Source: an uncultured Eubacteriales bacterium
Lineage (GTDB): Bacteria; Bacillota; Clostridia; Oscillospirales; Acutalibacteraceae
Direction: 5' to 3'
Assembly: GCA_900319255.1 (NCBI GenBank)
Contig: ONNU01000043.1
Location: 1 to 15,854, forward strand
Length of the DNA: 15,854 nucleotides
The position numbers and the translations under genes were made by a program. Below are positions 7,123 to 14,720 of the stretch, piece after piece; the first letter of the stretch is position 1; each line of letters opens with the position of its first letter. The notes under the pieces were generated by a model. That model saw nothing but the letters and a program-made list of their open reading frames with translations. It did not search any database and was not told the DNA's origin.

Positions 7123-10100
7123 ATGTTATTGAAAAAGCTGAAAAGCAAGCAGGGTATTTCGCTGCCCGTTGCTATGGCAATAACTGCTGTACTCATTATC
7201 CTTTCCGCATCACTTATCGCTATTGCCGCTTCGAGTATAATGAATACTTCAAGCAGCGTAAGCAGCCGTCAGGCATATCTTAATGTAAGATCTGCTCTGG
7301 AATACGCTTATGCATACTACAGCGATAGTTCAAGTGTGCCGGATCTTTCAAAGATTGAAAATGAGTACATGGTTATGAACGACAAGGAAGGAGGAACAAC
7401 CAGTGAAGGTGCTCAGATCGTCGCTGAGAGCGCAGTCGCTAATTACACCACATATGTAATTGCTGATTACCTGCCGCCCTCAACGGGAAGAGACGCTGCC
7501 GCAGTAAAGCTCAAGGCTTACTCAAGATACACCGATGCATTCGGCAAGAGAAGCCAGACAGTCACAATGTCCGCAGTGTTCACGGTCAATAAGCTCGCCA
7601 ACAAGAACCGAGTTACTTTGACCGATATCGACATGGATACGGATGTACTTCAGTACAACAATATCCGTGATTCGATCGCTCTGCATGTAAAGCAGTATCC
7701 CGGCGAGAACTGGACTCCCTTCTACTATCTCTGGACCTGGGCTGATGAAGCAGAAATGTATTCTCACACAGGCAACTGTTACGGACTGGAAGCTGTTTAT
7801 AAGGATCAGCTCGGAGGCAACTCTGATCTGAGCTATTATGACAGCCAGGGCAATAAGCAGACCGGAAAGCTCGCAGAAGGCTTCAATACAAATGAAGATG
7901 AGCGTGACGGAAAGAACAAGCTTGAACCCTGCGGTGTCTGGAACAGCGGACAGAGCGACCAGACAAAAAATGGTCCCCCTTCATTCTTCTCACCCTCAAA
8001 CAACGGCTGGTACGATGCAACCTACTACATCGTAAAGCAGACCGTCAGGAAGGACAACCGCGGTAATATCACAAACAGATATTACAGGAATGGTGATCCG
8101 ATGAAGCAGGTTAACTACTTCAACCTCATCATCACCCGTAAGGGCGCAGTCCTTAGTTCTAACGCAAAGGATACCACGATAGATGGTGTCGAAACAAATG
8201 AAATGTTCCACCTCTGGTATCTGAACAATACAGACAGAAACATTTACTTTGAATTCCTCAAGCCCGGTCTCAAATACAGAACCGGTACTACATGGAACGG
8301 TCTCCAGGAGCTTGATGACAGAATGCTGGTTTATGTAAAGAATCAGAAGACAGCTGTTCACTTCAAGGTCAAGGGCATCGGCGATGACAAGTACGAAGCT
8401 GTATACCGCAAGATCGGATGCAATGAGAAAGGCGAGGGCGGAATCGAAATGATAACGCCTGTGGTAAATGAAGTCCGTGTAGGCGGTGTTCCGATCTTCC
8501 AGACCGACCATACCTATGATAACTTCTCAAGCTCAATGTCCACTGTATACTATGGTACAGGTACACTTGAGAAGGCATGGAAGGATGCTAACCTTGGCTC
8601 CGGCGGTAAGGGAGATATGAAGAACTACTTCTACGGTATCGACACAGCAGGACAGTCCAACATGGTATATGAAGGCTGCGGCTGGTGGGTCGCAAATGTA
8701 GAGACCGCTGGTACATTCTCTATGACAATTACCTACGGTGACCGTAATGGTAACAAACACACCGGTGCGGTAAATATCACCTCAAACTCTGACAACGAAG
8801 CATTTGTTGTTGTTGATCTGGACAGACCTGCGATCCTTTCCCGTCTGTCCGAGAGCAGAGCAAATGAGCTTATTGGCGTTGATGACAATTCTTATACTAC
8901 TATCCATATCAAATCGAGTGAAATCGGTAGCGCAGTTTCTCCCTATATCGACTACAAGGAGAACAATGTATCATCTGCTGAAAGAAGACTTCTTCTTGAA
9001 GCAATTGAGAAAGCGCGTAAATATGTTGCCTCCGACTATGAAGATGCTTCCTTCAATGCTCTTACAGCGCTTGTAAATCAGGGAATTGAACTTTACAATA
9101 ACCTCAATTACATCCAGGAAAAGGGTATTACACAGGCAAACAAAGATTACGCAGATCTCACAAAGAAGATTCTTGACGCTATTGCAGCGCTGAGAACAAA
9201 GTCATGCGATCCTGAGACCTACCGTGATTTTGAAGAAGCTGTTGCAGCTGGCGAAAAGGTCATGGAGGAGCAGGATTCAAGCAAAAAGTATGACGGTAAC
9301 GCATACAATGTATTTGTCAGTGATACCGGTATCTTCATGAGATGCAGGGCACTGAGAGAATCCGGAGATATTCTTAACAAGACCGGCGATGAGGCTTATA
9401 CCACAACAATGGTATGCGACCTTACAATGGAGCTTAAAGCAGCTGTTGACCTTGTAAGGGCAAGCGAGCTTAATAAGGACGATCTCAAGAAGGATATCAA
9501 GAAGGCAAAGAACTATGTCAATAACACCCGCTATAAGAAGCAGTTCAGAGATGAGCTCAACGATATCCTTGGTATTGCTGAGGAAACTCTGAGAGATTCT
9601 ACAAGCCAGGCAGAAATTGACGAAATGGACGAAGTTCTCAAGGATGCTATCGAGGCTGTACTTTCAAATACTGAGGTAACACTCGATACAGCAGCTCTTA
9701 CAGACCTTCTTACAAGAGTAAATACTTTGCTCGATCAGCCTAAGAAGAATTGTACTGACGATTCCTACAATGAGATGAAGGCTAAGGCACAGGAGGCTCA
9801 GTCAGTATTCGACAGCGCAACATCAACTCAGGCTCAGATCGATGGTGCTTACGATAAGCTGCTTGCAGCATACAATGCATTCACTATTGTAAAGCCGTCA
9901 GGTGAGATCAACGAAAACTGTGTTTCTACAGATTTTCTCACAAACCAGAACAAGACAAGGATCTGGGTAAAGGGACTCAACAAGGGTACAGTTATCAATG
10001 GTTACTATGACAAGGATAACAAATATGTATATGATAACTATACAGTAGTTTCCTTCACACTTGATGAGTACATAGGCAATAACTCCAGAGGTACAAACCT

Positions 10101-13100
10101 CAACAGTGACGGCGCTCATGCTATCGAAGGACAGAACCTGACATACTTTGATATTGATACCACAAGATCAAACGGATATCTGGCAACTCTCGTTCTTGAG
10201 CATGTTGTATATGATTACAACGGCGAGTTCAATCCGTCAACCGGTTCCTATCCTGTTCTTGAAAGAACAACCGAATCCTTCGGCGCTGAGAAAATGATCA
10301 GCAGCGCTGATGTAAGAGACAATAACTTTGTCATCGAGTTTGATTCACTCAAGAGAGTTGAGACTCAGACAACGACTACCAACGGTGAAGTAAAGACCCA
10401 GGTAATCAATACTCTCAACCTCAAGAAGGGCAAGCTTTCCGAGTATTATATCAAGGGCTCAAGCAGCACAAGCGTTGAGGTCTATAATCAGGACGGCTCT
10501 GCTTCCATCTACAACTCTATCAGAGAGGGCGATTATGACGTTGTAAGATTTGTATATAATGCAGATCAGACAGCTGTTGTAAAGACCTATGACCTCAACA
10601 CCGGTGAATACATCTACTCCAAGCCTATTGAAGTAGTATCCGGTCAGTATGTTCTTATGTTTGATGATTCCGATAAGCAGGAAGCATCAATACTCAGGAT
10701 CGAAGTTCCCGCAGAGATCCCGGGCGTATCAGCTGATGCAGTTTCAGAAGTAGTTGCCAAGGTCGGCAACCAGCTTTATGCTACTGTATTTGACGGCACA
10801 CACTATATTCTCGAAATGAACTTTGATTCAGCCAAAACCATCAGCTTTATCCATAAGTATTATGGCGGTGACGGCGAAACATTAAGAGAGACTGAATCCA
10901 ACGCAGTGAATTATACAGGCAAGGGTCAGTATCTCCTCCAGTATTCAACAACAAATAATGCCCGTGTTATAAACGGTGTAGGAAACTTTGTACAGGAAAG
11001 CATCAATTCTATCGCTGTTTCAAGGATCTATCCGAAGTACAGCACAGGCTCAGGCGCAACAGCTACAGGCGCAGGCTCCTATACACTCAATGGTCTCGTT
11101 TCTGATTCACTTGTTAACAGTATTCTCAAGGCTCCCGCAGTGTCTGCATCCGTACCCACACCTTTTGACTTCTTCGGTCAGTCAGGTGTAGACTCCAAGC
11201 CTACTCAGAATATCGGTACAACTATTATCTGGATCGATACAGATGATATCAAAGCAAGAATTCCGAAATACAGAAATACTAACTTTGAAGGTCTGCGTGT
11301 CTATGCATGGGACTACAATGAGAATGCTCTGACTGACTCATGGGCAAACAGAGGTTCACCTTGTATCCGTGTTGCAGAAACCAATTACTTCTACATTCCT
11401 CTTAACTCAAGAGCTAAAGGATGTATCCTTCTGCTCAACGGTCAGAAGATAGGCTGTGATGATCTTCTCAATAGCTACAGCGGTAATGTATTCTTTGATA
11501 TTACCGACCTGTACTATGTATGGCATGGTACAGGCGATGAGGAATATTGGGAGGGTAACATACAGAAGACAAGACATTACAGATGGGATATCTATAGCGA
11601 TCCTGCCGGATGTCTTATTGATGGTCAGGGTATGTGTAACCTGTTTGAAGTAATTGACGGTTCCGTTCTTGACGGTTCTTACTATCGTCACAGAGGCGGC
11701 GAAAAAATAGGCGATGTTGTTTACAATGGTGTACATTGCTATAAAACCATCAAATATGATACCTACGGCGCAACTGTAGAGAATAGCTCCAAGGTAGTTC
11801 TTGGAAACTACTGCGGTGTTATCAACAACAGGAATTACTATTCTTCTTCAACCTTCTATTACAGAGCAAAGGGTACTAACCAGCCCCCGACTTATGAATA
11901 TGAGGAGCCTGAAGTAGATCTGTCAGATATGACAGCAACCGGTCTGAGAACTGCCTTCGTCGGCGGTACAAAGATCAGAATGAAGAACCAGTCTTACTAC
12001 TACTCATACGGTACACTTTACAGCACACATTCTTCAAGTGTCGAGTCAAATCGTAAGAATGCTCTTCACGCAACTAACCTTTCATTCACAAACCTCTATG
12101 GTGGTACACCTAACTGGGGCAACGGTGACTCTCTCGGACGTACCGGTGATACAGAGCTTACAATGGTCTATGACTGGTATGAATACAAGATCCCCGTTGA
12201 TAAGACAAATACCTACTCCTTCCAGGCAAAGGGTCTGAAATATAACCCGGCGTTTGCAAGAGGACAGTGGTATGATAAGGACTACAGAACAGATATTCAG
12301 TATACAGACCAGATCAAGGGCGTATACGGAGATGTCTACATGGTAATGAAGGATACAGTATCTGTTCGGGATGGTAAGTTTACCAACATGGTACTCTACA
12401 CCAGCAGCCCTGAGAACATTCAGGTAAATGATAACCAGAACATTTACTTCAGACTGCCCGCAGGCTGGAGCGCAAACGATGTTAAGGTTACAGCATCCGG
12501 TGTAGGTGAGGAAACACTTCATACCTTCACAAGTGAAGGCGGTCTCCTCAAGACTGTTATCCCGAACAAGACTCCGTTCCTTGTATTCCAGGCAAAGGAT
12601 GCAACAGGTAAGGAATTCCTGTGCAGAACATCCCTCCAGGGCAACGACCTTATCCTCTTCGACCCGACCTTCAGAGCAGGCACAGGCGGATGGGATGAGT
12701 ACATCGAGCCTAAGGTCCGTCTTGAAAGAGAGCTTTATGCAGCTCACAAGGTTTATTACGGATACGTTCTTCCGAAGCAGTATGACCCGAACGGTAATGC
12801 TATCAACCTTGGCAACTCCGGTTCATATGACTTCCCGGAAGGACTTAAGAACAACGTAATCAACCATTACTTCTCAGGTGAGTCGATCACCAGCTACGGC
12901 GGATCCGATTATAATTCCACCTATAACTCAGTTCATAACTATGTTGTAGCTTATACAAACCTTTACGCTATGATGGCTAAGGCAAGATCCTATATAAGCG
13001 GACATAACTATCCTGAGTTTATCCACAATGGTAAGCCTAACATCTATGATGCAGCTACCATCAACGAGCTTGAATCACAGCTTGCAAGAGCAAAGTCTGT

Positions 13101-14502
13101 CTATATTTCAAGCGGTTCTTCAGTTGCTCAGATCAACGCTGCAACTGCAGAACTTGAAGCAAGGATCAATAACGTAACAGTTTCAACCTCAGCTCTTATC
13201 CCGATCATTTTCTATGATACACAGAACCTCGTGGGAAGCGGCGCAACCTTTGAACTTGAGTATTCAACCGATCCTTCAGGCAACAACCCTGTCAAGAAGA
13301 AGATCGAATACTTCAATACAGAGAACTGCCCGATCATCTTCATTTCAGCAAATGATATCTACAATGTCAAGTTTATCATCAGCGGAACAGAAGAGGGTGT
13401 TGAGAAAGATCACATCTCCATCGTAGACGGCGCATGGGTATACATGGATATTGCAAAGAAGGCAGGCGTAACCACCTCCTACTGGGTACAGAATGCTGCA
13501 TCTGATTATCGTCAGATCGCAAATACTGAATTCAAGCAGGTCGCTGCAACAGATACCTGCACATTTGATATGACGGTAGAGCGCAAGAGCTCCAGTGAGG
13601 TTATTGCTCCTGCAACAACAGAGGATATTGCTAAGGCAAGAACCTATCGTCCTATCACATTCTATTTCAAGAATGATGTAACTGTATCCTACAAGAAGAA
13701 CGGCGCAGATGTTCCGTATCGTATCAGAGCTGGTGCATATTCATTCAGCAGCAATATGATCGGAAAAGACGGATGCCCGATCAACTATGTAAATGCAGGA
13801 ACTGCATCAAACGCTAACTGGGTTCCGAGACTGAATCTCTTCAGCGATGAGGCTAAGGAGTATTTTGAAGATCCCACAAGCTACTGGAAGTATACTGAAG
13901 GCGTATCTGATACTGATACTCCCGTTGAAGCAACATCTCTTACCAACTGGGTAACAGCAAACGGAGATAAGCTTACGATCACAGCCGGCGGTCATAATAC
14001 CTCAAAGACTGTAAATATGACAGTCAATGACGGATATTTTGCAGCAACCAGAGTATGGAATTATCTTACACCTGGTAAGATGTATTTCCGCTGGGAAGGC
14101 AATAAGGATCTCAGAGTTGATAATAACGTATCATTCTCTGCAAGCGAGATCGTATTCGCATCATCAGGTACGGTCAATGTAAAGACCAACTATAATAAGC
14201 ACATTTTCTTCCAGACCAAGGACAGAAACCAGACCGAGATGGAAGTTGTATTCCCGACTGACCTTCATATTGAATATATCGACAGGTACAGAGAGGAACA
14301 CTCATTCACCATCCGTGAAGGTTCTTACACAGTCGAGAAGGCTGACCCGAACCAGAGCTTCATCTGTGACCTCTGCGATGAGGAATACTGGGAGAGCATG
14401 GTTCATGTTAAGATCAACAACAGATACGATTCCCTTGGCGGCTTTAGCGGCTCCAGCAATAAGAATACCAGATTCGGCAGCGCTATCTTCAGTAATGACT
14501 GA
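7123..14502 (+). CDS. Giant prepilin-like (PilX-like) surface protein with FIVAR-like and CBM26-like modules
   Basis: The protein is 2459 residues. The N-terminus reads MLLKKLKSKQG-ISLPVAMA: a short basic leader, a Gly11 prepilin-peptidase site and a hydrophobic helix to about residue 37. Residue +5 is Val16, not the usual Glu, as in PilX/PulK-like minor pilins. The rest looks extracellular, beta-rich and full of Tyr, Asn and Ser. Helical FIVAR-like modules occupy about 617-922 and 1943-2020. A starch-binding CBM26-like region lies at about 1366-1460, with a possible second near 186-206. Related beta units occur near 2177-2209 and 2372-2406. There is no LPXTG sorting signal; the C-terminus is IFSND. 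About 22 cysteines are unusual for an exported Firmicute protein. Ordinary pilins are about 150-200 residues, so this is over ten times larger. A pilus-tip or surface adhesin role is inferred. No pilus assembly gene is present in the window. Confidence 0.85.
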   Translation: MLLKKLKSKQGISLPVAMAITAVLIILSASLIAIAASSIMNTSSSVSSRQAYLNVRSALEYAYAYYSDSSSVPDLSKIENEYMVMNDKEGGTTSEGAQIVAESAVANYTTYVIADYLPPSTGRDAAAVKLKAYSRYTDAFGKRSQTVTMSAVFTVNKLANKNRVTLTDIDMDTDVLQYNNIRDSIALHVKQYPGENWTPFYYLWTWADEAEMYSHTGNCYGLEAVYKDQLGGNSDLSYYDSQGNKQTGKLAEGFNTNEDERDGKNKLEPCGVWNSGQSDQTKNGPPSFFSPSNNGWYDATYYIVKQTVRKDNRGNITNRYYRNGDPMKQVNYFNLIITRKGAVLSSNAKDTTIDGVETNEMFHLWYLNNTDRNIYFEFLKPGLKYRTGTTWNGLQELDDRMLVYVKNQKTAVHFKVKGIGDDKYEAVYRKIGCNEKGEGGIEMITPVVNEVRVGGVPIFQTDHTYDNFSSSMSTVYYGTGTLEKAWKDANLGSGGKGDMKNYFYGIDTAGQSNMVYEGCGWWVANVETAGTFSMTITYGDRNGNKHTGAVNITSNSDNEAFVVVDLDRPAILSRLSESRANELIGVDDNSYTTIHIKSSEIGSAVSPYIDYKENNVSSAERRLLLEAIEKARKYVASDYEDASFNALTALVNQGIELYNNLNYIQEKGITQANKDYADLTKKILDAIAALRTKSCDPETYRDFEEAVAAGEKVMEEQDSSKKYDGNAYNVFVSDTGIFMRCRALRESGDILNKTGDEAYTTTMVCDLTMELKAAVDLVRASELNKDDLKKDIKKAKNYVNNTRYKKQFRDELNDILGIAEETLRDSTSQAEIDEMDEVLKDAIEAVLSNTEVTLDTAALTDLLTRVNTLLDQPKKNCTDDSYNEMKAKAQEAQSVFDSATSTQAQIDGAYDKLLAAYNAFTIVKPSGEINENCVSTDFLTNQNKTRIWVKGLNKGTVINGYYDKDNKYVYDNYTVVSFTLDEYIGNNSRGTNLNSDGAHAIEGQNLTYFDIDTTRSNGYLATLVLEHVVYDYNGEFNPSTGSYPVLERTTESFGAEKMISSADVRDNNFVIEFDSLKRVETQTTTTNGEVKTQVINTLNLKKGKLSEYYIKGSSSTSVEVYNQDGSASIYNSIREGDYDVVRFVYNADQTAVVKTYDLNTGEYIYSKPIEVVSGQYVLMFDDSDKQEASILRIEVPAEIPGVSADAVSEVVAKVGNQLYATVFDGTHYILEMNFDSAKTISFIHKYYGGDGETLRETESNAVNYTGKGQYLLQYSTTNNARVINGVGNFVQESINSIAVSRIYPKYSTGSGATATGAGSYTLNGLVSDSLVNSILKAPAVSASVPTPFDFFGQSGVDSKPTQNIGTTIIWIDTDDIKARIPKYRNTNFEGLRVYAWDYNENALTDSWANRGSPCIRVAETNYFYIPLNSRAKGCILLLNGQKIGCDDLLNSYSGNVFFDITDLYYVWHGTGDEEYWEGNIQKTRHYRWDIYSDPAGCLIDGQGMCNLFEVIDGSVLDGSYYRHRGGEKIGDVVYNGVHCYKTIKYDTYGATVENSSKVVLGNYCGVINNRNYYSSSTFYYRAKGTNQPPTYEYEEPEVDLSDMTATGLRTAFVGGTKIRMKNQSYYYSYGTLYSTHSSSVESNRKNALHATNLSFTNLYGGTPNWGNGDSLGRTGDTELTMVYDWYEYKIPVDKTNTYSFQAKGLKYNPAFARGQWYDKDYRTDIQYTDQIKGVYGDVYMVMKDTVSVRDGKFTNMVLYTSSPENIQVNDNQNIYFRLPAGWSANDVKVTASGVGEETLHTFTSEGGLLKTVIPNKTPFLVFQAKDATGKEFLCRTSLQGNDLILFDPTFRAGTGGWDEYIEPKVRLERELYAAHKVYYGYVLPKQYDPNGNAINLGNSGSYDFPEGLKNNVINHYFSGESITSYGGSDYNSTYNSVHNYVVAYTNLYAMMAKARSYISGHNYPEFIHNGKPNIYDAATINELESQLARAKSVYISSGSSVAQINAATAELEARINNVTVSTSALIPIIFYDTQNLVGSGATFELEYSTDPSGNNPVKKKIEYFNTENCPIIFISANDIYNVKFIISGTEEGVEKDHISIVDGAWVYMDIAKKAGVTTSYWVQNAASDYRQIANTEFKQVAATDTCTFDMTVERKSSSEVIAPATTEDIAKARTYRPITFYFKNDVTVSYKKNGADVPYRIRAGAYSFSSNMIGKDGCPINYVNAGTASNANWVPRLNLFSDEAKEYFEDPTSYWKYTEGVSDTDTPVEATSLTNWVTANGDKLTITAGGHNTSKTVNMTVNDGYFAATRVWNYLTPGKMYFRWEGNKDLRVDNNVSFSASEIVFASSGTVNVKTNYNKHIFFQTKDRNQTEMEVVFPTDLHIEYIDRYREEHSFTIREGSYTVEKADPNQSFICDLCDEEYWESMVHVKINNRYDSLGGFSGSSNKNTRFGSAIFSND
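8971..9888 (+). repeat. Block of about four FIVAR-like helical modules within the pilin-like protein
   Basis: Residues about 617-691, 697-780, 782-849 and 854-922 each follow a helical pattern ending in an [AI]xxxLxxAIxxL-like helix, for example ILDAIAAL, VLKDAIEAVL and YDKLLAAYNAF. The linkers contain STSQAEID and TSTQAQID, typical of FIVAR (PF07554) repeats of Gram-positive surface proteins. The second unit is the most diverged. In other adhesins such modules act as stalks or bind matrix sugars; here a spacer role is inferred. Confidence 0.6.
11218..11502 (+). other. CBM26-like (starch-binding type) region in the pilin-like protein
   Basis: Residues about 1366-1460 read TIIWIDTDD, then FEGLRVYAWDYNENALTDSW, then YFYIPL, CILLLNGQKIG and NVFFDI. 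The order of an aromatic first strand, a VYAWD motif, a Trp about ten residues later, a strand with an aromatic Tyr pattern and an I-x-L-x-NG-Q strand resembles CBM25/26 starch-binding modules. The call is by pattern memory only; the diagnostic WPG sequence is absent. Confidence 0.4.
12949..13182 (+). repeat. Isolated FIVAR-like module near the C-terminal third
   Basis: Residues about 1943-2020 contain LYAMMAKARSYI, then TINELESQLARAKSVYISSG and SSVAQINAATAELEARI. This is the same three-helix pattern as the block at 8971-9888 but about 1000 residues further on, so the protein alternates helical spacers with beta-rich parts. Confidence 0.6.
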
Positions 14503-14556
14503 TAGAAGCTGAAATGATATTCACGTATCAGATCATAACAGGCTGAAATAAGCCGG

Positions 14557-14605
14557 AAAAGAATGACCGGACAGTTCCTATGAGCTGCCCGGTCATTCTG
14601 CATAT
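14557..14605 (+). terminator. Hairpin terminator after the pilin-like gene
   Basis: AGAATGACCGG (14560-14570) pairs perfectly with CCGGTCATTCT (14589-14599). The stem extends by CAG/CTG inside after one mismatch and closes a 10-nt loop. The tail GCATATTAATA is poor in T, so on its own the hairpin may be weak. It lies about 55 bp after the stop codon. Confidence 0.6.
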
Positions 14606-14616
14606 TAATACTCAGC

Positions 14617-14668
14617 AAAAATAAAAAAGCCGATGAATTGTTGGATTCACCGGCTTTGATATTTTTTG
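14617..14668 (-). terminator. Bidirectional intrinsic terminator between convergent genes
   Basis: AAAGCCG (14626-14632) pairs with CGGCTTT (14651-14657). After one mismatch TGAAT pairs with ATTCA, around loop TGTTGG. Read on the minus strand the stem is followed by TTTTTTATTTTTG, a strong U-tract for the phosphatase gene. Read on the plus strand it is followed by GATATTTTTTG, which would back up the weaker hairpin after the pilin-like gene. Confidence 0.85.
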
Positions 14669-14720
14669 TCTCCCGAAAGGCTGGCAATACTTATATTATT
14701 GCACAGATCTGTATTATTCA

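Noticed and set aside
12082..12747. 221-residue open frame on the minus strand
   Set aside because: It lies entirely antisense to the well-supported pilin-like gene and its translation has no recognisable domain or start signal.
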